This document shows, piece by piece, positions 30,240 through 38,304 of a stretch of DNA of 38,318 bases; position 1 is the stretch's first letter, and every line of letters starts with the position of its first letter. The DNA lies in the IMG/VR virus record IMGVR_UViG_3300037493_005911, positions 1 through 38,318 of that record; one strand, written 5' to 3'. Source of the DNA: a virus. The notes below the pieces were generated by a model that saw only the letters and a list, made by a program, of their open reading frames with translations, did not search any database and was not told where the DNA came from. The translations under genes and the position numbers were made by a program.

Positions 30240-30440
30240 ATGGCTAAGAAGACTTATATTTCAGTTGTGACGGATCTGATCAAACAAGGAAAGTCTGAAA
30301 AAGACATGTGTGATATTTTGAAACAAGAGTTTCCTGAAAAGACAGACAAAGTTCTCAGGGGTAGACTTAAGCCGGCAATAAAGTACATTACGTCAAAAGT
30401 GCCGAAACAAAAAGCTGATGGCATTCCGGTAGTAGAATAA
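30240..30440 (+). CDS. Small basic helical protein
   Basis: 66 residues from ATG 30240, 5 bases after AAGGAGGG; ATG 30237 is too close to that site. A helix pair (TYISVVTDLIKQGKSEKDM; FPEKTDKVLRGRLKPAIKY) suggests a small helix-turn-helix-like or helical DNA-binding protein. No family was recognised. A 68-base gap with nothing recognisable follows. Confidence 0.55.
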   Translation: MAKKTYISVVTDLIKQGKSEKDMCDILKQEFPEKTDKVLRGRLKPAIKYITSKVPKQKADGIPVVE

Positions 30441-30508
30441 TAGAACTTATTATAGAGGTCGTAAATCAAACAAGAAACGACAAGAGATTATGAGGAGTAC
30501 GTAAGGGA

Positions 30509-31054
30509 ATGAACATCTCGGTTGAAAGCATAAGGCAACACATAATCAGAGAAGGCGAGTCAACACGTAGGGATCGAGGTTACACAAGAGAGATTCTATC
30601 ATTTTCTACAACGCTTTATCCTGATGATTTTATAAAGTGCAATAAGATCGATTTGAACCTTTACTGGAAGATGATTCAGAGACAAGTTCCTATTTTCAGA
30701 AAAGAATTAGAAAACAATAAATTCTCTAGACGCTTGTTCTTTCAGTTCAATCGGTTTGAAAAAGATCCTGGGTTTAAAGATTTCTTTCTCTGTATTGAGA
30801 GCTTTGGAATATTTTTTGTCAGTTCAAATCAGTATGATTTGATTATCAACTTCAGAAGCTCTGACATCGATCGATTAGAGAACGACATCACAATCATCAA
30901 GATGATAGTTAAGAGATTGATTAAAGAATTCTTTGTGACATCTTATAAGAGAAATTTTAACGAAAGTTTAAGGCAAGCTGAAATGAGGAAGATAAAGATC
31001 CATTGTTTCAGCGCACACGTCTATGAAGAACGGATACAGAGTAGTCTTATTTGA
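30509..31054 (+). CDS. Divergent thymidylate-synthase-like (ThyA-fold) protein
   Basis: 181 residues, ATG after GTAAGGGA. The segment FRSSDIDRLENDITIIKMIV near residue 115 resembles the conserved RSxD motif of ThyA (RSCDVFLGLPFN). A Cys in FFLCIESFG lies 21 residues before the Arg; in ThyA the catalytic Cys of PCH lies 20 residues before. The Pro and His next to that Cys are not kept. The chain is shorter than the usual ~260 residues. It could be a dUMP hydroxymethylase-type relative, an inactive copy, or a chance likeness. It overlaps the kinase gene by 32 bases. Confidence 0.45.
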   Translation: MNISVESIRQHIIREGESTRRDRGYTREILSFSTTLYPDDFIKCNKIDLNLYWKMIQRQVPIFRKELENNKFSRRLFFQFNRFEKDPGFKDFFLCIESFGIFFVSSNQYDLIINFRSSDIDRLENDITIIKMIVKRLIKEFFVTSYKRNFNESLRQAEMRKIKIHCFSAHVYEERIQSSLI

Positions 31055-31484
31055 AGGCGGAGATGCTGCAGGAAAAACAACTCTGAAAAGAGCTTTTGAT
31101 AAGAAAGTGAATTATTATCATCAGTGTTGTGATCGTTTTCTTGTATCATCTCTTGTCTACAATAAAGTTTATGAAAGGCATCAAGAGATTGAGGATGCAA
31201 TTTGGGACGATTTGTTCAATTTCATAGAGACTTTTGATGCTCTTATCGTCTTTGTTTTGACCGATCCTGAGATAGCTTGGCAAAGGGTTGTCATCAGAGG
31301 AGACGAGATGACAAAATCAAAAGAAGAAGCTATTGCTCTTTATAAGGGATATAACAGTCTTTATGAAAAGCTTAGGACAATAGGATATTCAAAGTATGTT
31401 ATGGAAGTGAACGGCAACGATCCTGTTGAGCAATCAATTGAAAAAATATTAAACAGATTGGGTGATCAAGATCGGCTTCGCTAA
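31023..31484 (+). CDS. P-loop nucleoside-monophosphate kinase (thymidylate-kinase-like)
   Basis: 153 residues, ATG 31023 inside the previous gene. Walker A is EGGDAAGKTTLK (about residues 10-21); CCDRFLVSS resembles the DR(Y/F) dNMP-binding motif of thymidylate kinase, and LIVFVLTDPEIAWQR the core strand before the lid. It is shorter than bacterial Tmk (~210 residues). It should phosphorylate a pyrimidine deoxynucleotide; a role on a modified dNMP is conceivable from the neighbour. It overlaps the polymerase gene by 23 bases. Confidence 0.7.
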   Translation: MKNGYRVVLFEGGDAAGKTTLKRAFDKKVNYYHQCCDRFLVSSLVYNKVYERHQEIEDAIWDDLFNFIETFDALIVFVLTDPEIAWQRVVIRGDEMTKSKEEAIALYKGYNSLYEKLRTIGYSKYVMEVNGNDPVEQSIEKILNRLGDQDRLR

Positions 31485-34400
31485 GAGTTTAGATATTTTA
31501 AAGAACAAAGCTATCACTCTAGATTCTCTTAAAGATCTTTATGAGAACTGTTCTTGTGAAGATATGACAAAATACTGGGGAGCATTTATCAATATCAAAA
31601 GCTCTCCCTATATGATCGTCGGTCAGAACCCTACTTTCTTCAACGATGATAAAAATTCCACAGATAAGAAGTTTCAAAAGTTTTATTTCCAAGATTCAAA
31701 TAATCTAGAAGTTCTTAAAAAAGCTTTTAGCACCGTAGGAATAAATGTAGAAGATTGTTACATTACAAATCTTTGTAAATGTGCAACAAAAGACAATTGC
31801 CCATTGATGCTTAAGAATGCTGTAGAATGCTTTGAAGCTTTTATGATACATGAGATCAAATTAACAAAACCGAGGGTCATATTCCTTTTAGGGAAGCCTA
31901 CTCTAGAGTTGTTTAAGAACATTGTAGACTCTTCTGATATGCTTAAAGAAAGAATTTTCCCTATGACGTCTGGGTTTGAGCTTGATTCTAATAAGATCTT
32001 TTATACAGCACTTCCTCATCCTGCAGCAAGGTTCGAAGGCAAGTTAGAGAAGATGATAGCAATTTTGAAAAAGTATGAGAATATTTTCAAATTGATAGAT
32101 CGTGATAGAGAATTCAATCATTTGCACATTCATAATCACTTCTCTCTTCATGATAGTTTGATTAGAATCGAAGACTTAGTACGGGAACTGCACAGAACTC
32201 ACAAAAAACAAATAGTAACCACGAATCACGGTTCATTAAGTGATAATTATCAAATCATTAAGAACGCTGAAGAGAACGGGCTAAAATACATTCTCGGTTG
32301 TGAGCTCTATTGCTTTGAAAATGTAGAAGAATTCAAAAAGATAGAAGATGCTACAGAAAGAGGAGAGTATAGCAAGACTAAAAGACGCCACATCGTATTG
32401 ATTGCTAAGAACAAGAAGGGTTACGAGAATCTTATAAAGAATCATAATTGGGGATGGTTGAACGGATTCTATTATCGTCCTGTAGTAGATCTTCAGTATA
32501 TTCTTGACAATAGTGAGGGATTGATTGCATTGTCTGCTTGCACAGTAGGCTTGATAAGTTATTATCTTGTAAATAATGACTTCATGAAAGCTTACGATAT
32601 GGCAAAAAAATTAAAGTCTGTATTTAAAGACGATTTCTACATAGAGATCCCTTTAATCGAATTTGAAGAGCAAGTTAGGATTGCTGATGATCTTATCTCT
32701 ATAGCAAAAGAACTTCAAATTAAGATCGTTGTAACCAATGACGTTCACTATATCAAACACGAAGACTCAAAGTTTAGAGACTTTGCTTATGATATATTTC
32801 ACAATAAGACAGAAAGTGACTCAAAGTCGGATAAGAAGTGTGATGATCTTTATTTTAAATCATATCTTCAAATGAAAGCTGACTGGGAACTTAGATATAA
32901 ATCAAAGAATTTCACAGAAGAAGTCTTTGAAGAAGCTATAGACAATGCAATTGCAATATTGAATTCAATTGAAGTTGTAAAACTTACAACATCTCACAAT
33001 ATCAAGATGTTTGATGATTCAAATGAGAGGTTCGTAAGTATGCTCAATAAAGCTTTTGTTGAAAGATTCAAAGATTTCAATGATGATAAGAAAAAGCTAT
33101 ATAGAGAAAGATTAGACAAAGAGATAGAAATTATTTTAAAGAAAGATTTAGTAGATTATTTTTTGATTATGGCTGACATTGTTAATTATGCAAGAACTAA
33201 GTATGGCAGGTACGTGGTAGGACCGGGAAGAGGTTCAGCTTCAGGATCGTTGGTTAATTATTTGCTTGATGTCACTCTTGCTGATCCCATACGATTCGAT
33301 CTTTTGTTTGAAAGATTTGTAGGTATTGAAAGATCAGATCTCCCTGATATAGACGTTGACTTTATGCCTTCAATAAGAGATGATGTTTTTGTCTATATTA
33401 AAAATAAGTATGGAGAGAACAAATGTATTCAAATAGGAACACATGCTTATCTTAAAACAAAGAACGCTATACAAGATGTGTCAAGATATTTCAATGTACC
33501 TGCTAGAGAGGTCTACGAGTTAACTACAAATTTAGAAGAAATAGAAGAACAAAAGACTACAAAAGAGATCAAGAGTGAAAATCCTTTGCTTGAAGCTTAT
33601 TTCAAAAAGTATCCTAAGATAGAGCAGTATGTTGACAAGATGCGTAATACCATACGACAATTTTCTTCTCACGCAGCAGGCATCATCGTATCGAACGAAA
33701 ATGTCTATGAAACTATGCCCATCAACAGAACTTCAAGAATGATTGTCACTGGCTGGCAAGACGGATCTGATTTTAGAGAACTAACAGATATGGGTTATTA
33801 CAAATATGATATTTTAGGTCTTAATAATCTTGAAATTGTCAATGACGCAGTTAAGCTGATAGGAAAAGACATAAATTTTGAAGAGTTAGATCTAGAAGAT
33901 CCTAAAGTTTATAAGTTTATGAGTGAAGATGACTATATGGGAATATTTCAATTTGAAAGTGCTTTGGCAAGAAAGTCAATAAAATCAATAGGACCTACAT
34001 GCTTTGAAGATTATGTTGCTATCAATTCACTGCTGAGACCGGGTCCTTTGAAAGCAGGGATGGTAGATGAGTATGCAAAGAGAAAGAAAGGGATTGTTAC
34101 TGTTGATGTTCCCAGTTGTATAGAACCCATATTGAGAAGGACTTACGGTATTATTGTTGAGCAAGAACAAATCATGAAGATCTGTAATGTCATCGGAGGA
34201 CTTGATCTTAATGAGGCAAACAATTTCAGAAAAGCATTAGTGAAGTATAGCAGATCTCTTGCAAATGAGATGAAGAGAATTGCTAAAGTTCAAAGTTATG
34301 AAAAGAGGTTTATAGAGAGTGCTAAAAATTTTGTTACAGAGAAAGAAGCAGAAGACATTTTTAAGCTAATTGGAAAATTTGTTGCCTATGGTTTTAACAG

Positions 34401-35208
34401 ATCTCATTCTCTTGCATATGCTCTTGTAGCTTATTGGGAGATGTATATTAAGACATATTATCCTAAAGAGCTGTATTTAGCTTTGCTCAATAACACATCG
34501 ACATCAATCAAGGATAATAGCTTTGAATTTAAACTAAAAAGATATTTGATCTCTGCAGTTAATCATGGGTTCAATTTACTTCCTCCTGATGTAAACAAAA
34601 GTGATATGAATTTCAAGTCAGAGGGAGATGACATCAGGTACGGACTTGTATTTTTGAAAAGTATTTCACCAGGCGATTGTTCAGAGATCATAAAAAAGAG
34701 ACCTTTTGTTTCACTAGAAGATTTCTATAGCAAGGTAGAGAAAAAGAAGTTAAACAAGAGCAAGGTAGAATCATTGATCTTTTCAGGTGCATTTGACAGT
34801 TTCGGCAAGAGAGAGGATGTTCTTAAGAAATTTTATGAAATTAGAAAAGACAAAGATAAAGTTGATCTTACAGCTATTGATTATAAAGTAGAGGAGAAAG
34901 AGAGACTTTACATAAGTTTGTCAGGCATGATAGAGTTTTTTGAGAGATGTAAGCTTGTAAATGAAAAGCATAAGCTAGAAGGTAAAAGAGACTATTTCAT
35001 TATAGATGCAATAATGAAAAAGAAGGGATATGCAATAGCATCAGTCTATAGCAGAAACAGATTTTTTGACAGAATGTTTTTTAGTGGAAAAAAAGAAGAA
35101 TTGGATCGTCTTGATGTAGGAGTTAGATTCGCAGGAGTATTCATAGAAGATTCAAAGGGAGTATCATGCAGGACTTATAAGGTAGACAAAAACAAAACGG
35201 AGGTGTAA
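31462..35208 (+). CDS. Uracil-DNA-glycosylase-like domain fused to DNA polymerase III alpha (DnaE type, PHP domain)
   Basis: 1248 residues from GTG 31462 (no clear ribosome site; the start is probably coupled). Residues 30-200 resemble family-4 UDGs: C30/C32, MIVGQNPTFF, CYITNLCKCATKDN, VECFEAF with C123, PRVIFLLGKPTLELF and LPHPAARF. Four of these Cys could bind 4Fe-4S. The PHP domain starts NHLHIHNHFSLHD (about 219-231) and keeps VVTNDVHYI. The polymerase core has GPGRGSASGSLVNYLL (about 587) and LPDIDVDF (about 627), whose Asp pair binds metal, and FSSHAAGIIVS. It copies the phage genome. Confidence 0.9.
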   Translation: MIKIGFAKSLDILKNKAITLDSLKDLYENCSCEDMTKYWGAFINIKSSPYMIVGQNPTFFNDDKNSTDKKFQKFYFQDSNNLEVLKKAFSTVGINVEDCYITNLCKCATKDNCPLMLKNAVECFEAFMIHEIKLTKPRVIFLLGKPTLELFKNIVDSSDMLKERIFPMTSGFELDSNKIFYTALPHPAARFEGKLEKMIAILKKYENIFKLIDRDREFNHLHIHNHFSLHDSLIRIEDLVRELHRTHKKQIVTTNHGSLSDNYQIIKNAEENGLKYILGCELYCFENVEEFKKIEDATERGEYSKTKRRHIVLIAKNKKGYENLIKNHNWGWLNGFYYRPVVDLQYILDNSEGLIALSACTVGLISYYLVNNDFMKAYDMAKKLKSVFKDDFYIEIPLIEFEEQVRIADDLISIAKELQIKIVVTNDVHYIKHEDSKFRDFAYDIFHNKTESDSKSDKKCDDLYFKSYLQMKADWELRYKSKNFTEEVFEEAIDNAIAILNSIEVVKLTTSHNIKMFDDSNERFVSMLNKAFVERFKDFNDDKKKLYRERLDKEIEIILKKDLVDYFLIMADIVNYARTKYGRYVVGPGRGSASGSLVNYLLDVTLADPIRFDLLFERFVGIERSDLPDIDVDFMPSIRDDVFVYIKNKYGENKCIQIGTHAYLKTKNAIQDVSRYFNVPAREVYELTTNLEEIEEQKTTKEIKSENPLLEAYFKKYPKIEQYVDKMRNTIRQFSSHAAGIIVSNENVYETMPINRTSRMIVTGWQDGSDFRELTDMGYYKYDILGLNNLEIVNDAVKLIGKDINFEELDLEDPKVYKFMSEDDYMGIFQFESALARKSIKSIGPTCFEDYVAINSLLRPGPLKAGMVDEYAKRKKGIVTVDVPSCIEPILRRTYGIIVEQEQIMKICNVIGGLDLNEANNFRKALVKYSRSLANEMKRIAKVQSYEKRFIESAKNFVTEKEAEDIFKLIGKFVAYGFNRSHSLAYALVAYWEMYIKTYYPKELYLALLNNTSTSIKDNSFEFKLKRYLISAVNHGFNLLPPDVNKSDMNFKSEGDDIRYGLVFLKSISPGDCSEIIKKRPFVSLEDFYSKVEKKKLNKSKVESLIFSGAFDSFGKREDVLKKFYEIRKDKDKVDLTAIDYKVEEKERLYISLSGMIEFFERCKLVNEKHKLEGKRDYFIIDAIMKKKGYAIASVYSRNRFFDRMFFSGKKEELDRLDVGVRFAGVFIEDSKGVSCRTYKVDKNKTEV

Positions 35209-35209
35209 G

Positions 35210-36211
35210 ATGACAGAAGAGAGGACGGAAATAGAGAACTTCAGGAAGGCAATGGGAACACTACCTTCTCAAAGCCCGAAAAAGAACTACGACTATAAGA
35301 ATTGCTTAGAGACGATTTATGTAAAGCTTACAGATTGTCCGAGTAATCCCTATAAGACATTAGTTCGGATGTCTACTGCAACTTGGGGTGATGGACAGGT
35401 TACAGAAGGACACGGATCAACACAGAAGTGGGAACAATTATCACCTATGAATAGATATATCGTTGCCTTATCTGTTCTTACAGGGAACACGTTGCCAACA
35501 GCGTTGGAATCAGTAAGTTTTACGTTTGAGTTCAATGGAGTTCCCAGACATGCATTTGATCAATTTGTCAGAATGAGAATCGGAGCAGGACATGCTTCAA
35601 TCGGCTCGAGGGACAACAATAAGCTTGACAGTCCTTTTGTGCTATATCCTTCTTTGTATAAAGAGATTGAGAATGATATGTTCTTAAAAGCTCAATTTGA
35701 AGAATGGATTGTAAAGACAAAAGATCTTTATGAGAAGATCTTGGGAACTACTGAGGGATCTTGGCAAACTGCAAGAGCTGTTCTTCCTATGAGCTACAGT
35801 CATTCTTGGGTTTCATATGTCAACTTGATGTGTCTCAGAGGTCAGATGTCAAGACGCTTGATGGCATGTGAAGAAGCTCCAATGGTTTTGATATTCTGGA
35901 AGATGAGAAAAGAGATCGAAGATAGATTTCCGTTAATAGCAAATTATCTTCGGCCTGTATGTGACAATGCAAAGAAGTGTGTGTATCATGAAGGTCCCGA
36001 GGGACTTACTAAGTACTTCAGCGCATTGTTTGCAGGATGCGGAAGATGGTTAACAAAAGAAAAATATTCAGAATTCAATAATAGCTGCTCTGATTATTCT
36101 GAGATTGGCAAGTATGTTAAGATCGTGGGTCCTAATGATTGGATTCACTATACTCCTGATTCGTATAACAACTTGTCTGCAGCAGACAAGATATTGTTCG
36201 AGGAAGAATGA
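35210..36211 (+). CDS. FAD-dependent thymidylate synthase (ThyX), divergent
   Basis: 333 residues from ATG 35210 after CGGAGGTG. The central block FTFEFNGVPRHAFDQFVRMR with IGAGHASIGSR (about residues 103-135) corresponds to the ThyX signature region, and WQTARAVLPMSYSHSW with CLRGQMSRRL to its C-terminal half. The canonical RHRx7S is RMR with altered spacing, so the dUMP/FAD-binding motif is degenerate. It would methylate dUMP to dTMP using folate and FAD. It ends with an ATGA overlap. Confidence 0.75.
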   Translation: MTEERTEIENFRKAMGTLPSQSPKKNYDYKNCLETIYVKLTDCPSNPYKTLVRMSTATWGDGQVTEGHGSTQKWEQLSPMNRYIVALSVLTGNTLPTALESVSFTFEFNGVPRHAFDQFVRMRIGAGHASIGSRDNNKLDSPFVLYPSLYKEIENDMFLKAQFEEWIVKTKDLYEKILGTTEGSWQTARAVLPMSYSHSWVSYVNLMCLRGQMSRRLMACEEAPMVLIFWKMRKEIEDRFPLIANYLRPVCDNAKKCVYHEGPEGLTKYFSALFAGCGRWLTKEKYSEFNNSCSDYSEIGKYVKIVGPNDWIHYTPDSYNNLSAADKILFEEE

Positions 36212-36903
36212 TCTATTCTTTTAGCAAGCTCAAATTAGCTCACGAATGTCCGCATAAGTTTCGGTTGGTCTATATAGACAAGATGAAGCTTCCCGGAGGA
36301 ACTCCTGCAATTTTTGGACAAGCAATTCATAAAATATTCAAAGACATTGTCGTGCAGGGACTAGACAGAAAGCAAGCTGTGGGCAGATGGGCTAGCTATT
36401 ACGAAAGAGAAGTCACTTCAAATTCAGAAGATCTTGTAGTTCAAGACAAAAGCGACTATTGGATCGTGAGAGGTTATCCTATAATAAGTCTATTCTACAA
36501 GAATCTTGAGAGTTTGAGCATAGGAGAGATTATAGATGCAGAAAAGTTTATGAAATCAGAATACAGAGGAAAACCGTTTAATTTTGTATGCGATCTCATC
36601 TATAAGAGCAAAGATGTAAATCCTAAAAAGAGACTACTTGACTATAAGACAGGAAAAGAAAAGGAGGTGGATCTTTATCAATTGCAGCTCTATAGTGAAC
36701 TGTTAGGAAACAATATTGATGAGGTTTGTCTATACTATGCTTTTTCAGGTGCGAGGATATTCGTTCCTGGAGAGTATAAAGATCAAACTGAAGAATACAT
36801 GTTTAAAGCAATTGAGTTGATCGATAAGGGCGATTTTGTTAAAAAAATTACTCCCGACTGTAAAAATTGTTATTTTCGAAAAACAGGAGTATGTGTAGCT
36901 TGA
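36208..36903 (+). CDS. RecB/Cas4-type PD-(D/E)XK exonuclease with Fe-S Cys set
   Basis: 231 residues. SFSKLKLAHECPHKFRLVYI at the N-terminus, FGQAIHKIFKD, NFVCDLIY (Asp), LLDYKTGK (D-x-K with the catalytic Lys) and YQLQLYSEL (Q motif) are the RecB-family nuclease core. Cys14 and the C-terminal CKNCYFRKTGVC give four Cys, the layout of the 4Fe-4S cluster in Cas4 and AddB. It probably processes DNA ends for recombination or replication. No cas genes are near. Confidence 0.85.
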   Translation: MIYSFSKLKLAHECPHKFRLVYIDKMKLPGGTPAIFGQAIHKIFKDIVVQGLDRKQAVGRWASYYEREVTSNSEDLVVQDKSDYWIVRGYPIISLFYKNLESLSIGEIIDAEKFMKSEYRGKPFNFVCDLIYKSKDVNPKKRLLDYKTGKEKEVDLYQLQLYSELLGNNIDEVCLYYAFSGARIFVPGEYKDQTEEYMFKAIELIDKGDFVKKITPDCKNCYFRKTGVCVA

Positions 36904-36920
36904 TTTTTTTAATACTATCG

Positions 36921-36949
36921 TTTAAGAATTAAGTGCATCGTGATATAAT
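36921..36949 (+). promoter_or_regulatory. Promoter, weaker member of the phage class (TTTAAG-N17-TATAAT)
   Basis: TTTAAG (36921-36926) and TATAAT (36944-36949), 17 bases apart. The bases before the -10 are CATCGTGA, sharing TCG with the other sites and also giving an extended -10 (TGA-TATAAT). A ribosome site follows only 6 bases later. Confidence 0.5.
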
Positions 36950-36969
36950 AATAAAAGGAGGTAGTAGAG

Positions 36970-37209
36970 ATGATTGTTAAGAGGAGTTATGATAGGTTGG
37001 TCAATCTTGGCAATTTTGAAAATGTCAAGATAGGTATCATATTAGAACAAGAGTTCAAACCCACAAACAAAGAAGTTCCTGTTAAAGATCAAATCAAGGA
37101 GTTTTCCAAAAAGTTAGGGAAGCTGGCTGTTCAAGTTGTTGACGAAGAAGTTGCAAGCATAAGAGACGTTAAAGAAACTGTAAAAAAAGATACACAGGAG
37201 GGTGCATAA
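36970..37209 (+). CDS. Small protein upstream of SSB-like gene
   Basis: 79 residues, AAAGGAGG before the ATG. The N-terminal IVKRSYDRLVNLGNFENVKI, followed by GIILEQEF, resembles a short phage family often near recombination genes; function unknown. The C-terminal half is charged helix. Its stop is immediately followed by the next ATG, so both are likely made together. Confidence 0.6.
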   Translation: MIVKRSYDRLVNLGNFENVKIGIILEQEFKPTNKEVPVKDQIKEFSKKLGKLAVQVVDEEVASIRDVKETVKKDTQEGA

Positions 37210-37797
37210 ATGGAACAGACAAAGAAAGAAGTAGTTCTTGAGAATATAGACGGAATGTCTTTTAAAGTCGAATCATCTGAAGTCCAAAGAGATCCCCTTC
37301 CTGAAAAAGAATGGTTGCTTGCAAGGATTTCAAACTTGTCAAAAAAGATCTCAGATGTTGAGGGTTGGAAAGATTCTCTTAAATGGGAATTTACACTTCT
37401 CGATGACAGCTGTAAAGATCGTAGGATATGGGCCGACACATCATTGTATTTTACTCAAGGCACAAAGACATACAATTGGTGTATTGCGGTCATAGGAGTC
37501 AAAGAAATAGCTGTAGGATCAGACATCAAAGTATCTGATGTCAAAAATAAGCTCTGCTACATCATGATCGTTCCATCTACTAAGAAAAAGGGACGACAAG
37601 TTGTAAGTGATATTAAGCATCATGAGAAGAAAGCAGGAGAGATTGATGCCGAAACAGAAAAGATCAAGGAAACAGCAACAAAGAAAGAGACGAAACAAAC
37701 CCAAGCTGCTGATACAGTAAAAAGCAAACCGAAGGCTCAAGAAGAACACGCAACCGACCAGATAGATCTAGATGATATTAATCTAGATGACGTATAA
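37210..37797 (+). CDS. Putative ssDNA-binding protein (SSB-like, acidic tail)
   Basis: 195 residues from ATG 37210 directly after the previous stop. Residues ~20-130 look beta-rich and OB-fold-like (EWLLARISNLS; LKWEFTLLDD; DRRIWADTSLYF; NKLCYIMIVPSTKKKGRQVV). A low-complexity Lys/Glu/Thr/Ala linker (about 150-180) leads to the acidic tail TDQIDLDDINLDDV. A folded domain, disordered linker and acidic tip is the SSB layout, used to recruit partners. The exact family is not confirmed. Confidence 0.55.
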   Translation: MEQTKKEVVLENIDGMSFKVESSEVQRDPLPEKEWLLARISNLSKKISDVEGWKDSLKWEFTLLDDSCKDRRIWADTSLYFTQGTKTYNWCIAVIGVKEIAVGSDIKVSDVKNKLCYIMIVPSTKKKGRQVVSDIKHHEKKAGEIDAETEKIKETATKKETKQTQAADTVKSKPKAQEEHATDQIDLDDINLDDV

Positions 37798-37805
37798 GGA
37801 GAAAA

Positions 37806-38291
37806 ATGCTTAACGAAACTCTGATGATAGAAGTGGTCATAAGGAAAAAACTGATTAAAAAAGACAAATCATTTCCTGAAGGTCTTTCATCTGTCATAGA
37901 GCAGTATAAGCAATATGAATCTGAAGATCGCATTGTCGCTAACTTCCCTCTCGATTGGAAGGGAATGAAAGATGGTACGATTTCAAATATCATCAAGCAT
38001 TACTATGAAGCAGTGTATATTGCTTTAGCTTTCTATGTCAATGACGACTGTCATATCATTTCCGATTTTGAAGGGAAGGAGATAGAGAGCTACTCTGTTG
38101 TTATCGATAATGAAAAGTTCAAGAAATATGTTAAGAAGAAGTTGAGGATAGTAAAAATTCTTAACAAAGAAACCGAAACATTTGAGGTAAAAGGATATGC
38201 TATTGATTTTGATTATCCTGATAGTGTGATAAAGATCTTAGATGTTTATTCGGTAGGAAAAGAGTCAGGATTGCATTTAGACAATTTCTAA
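37806..38291 (+). CDS. Protein of unknown function, 161 residues
   Basis: ATG 37806 follows AAGGAGAAA. The chain has alternating charged helices and strands (VIRKKLIKKDKSF; SNIIKHYYEAVYIALAF; KKYVKKKLRIVKIL) and no recognised motif. It follows the SSB-like gene by 8 bases and is probably in the same operon. Confidence 0.6.
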   Translation: MLNETLMIEVVIRKKLIKKDKSFPEGLSSVIEQYKQYESEDRIVANFPLDWKGMKDGTISNIIKHYYEAVYIALAFYVNDDCHIISDFEGKEIESYSVVIDNEKFKKYVKKKLRIVKILNKETETFEVKGYAIDFDYPDSVIKILDVYSVGKESGLHLDNF

Positions 38292-38304
38292 AACAGGAGG
38301 GTTA

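Noticed and set aside
36208-36903. Cas4 as evidence for a CRISPR-Cas system
   Set aside because: The RecB/Cas4 nuclease alone is common in phages, and no cas1, cas2 or repeats are present.
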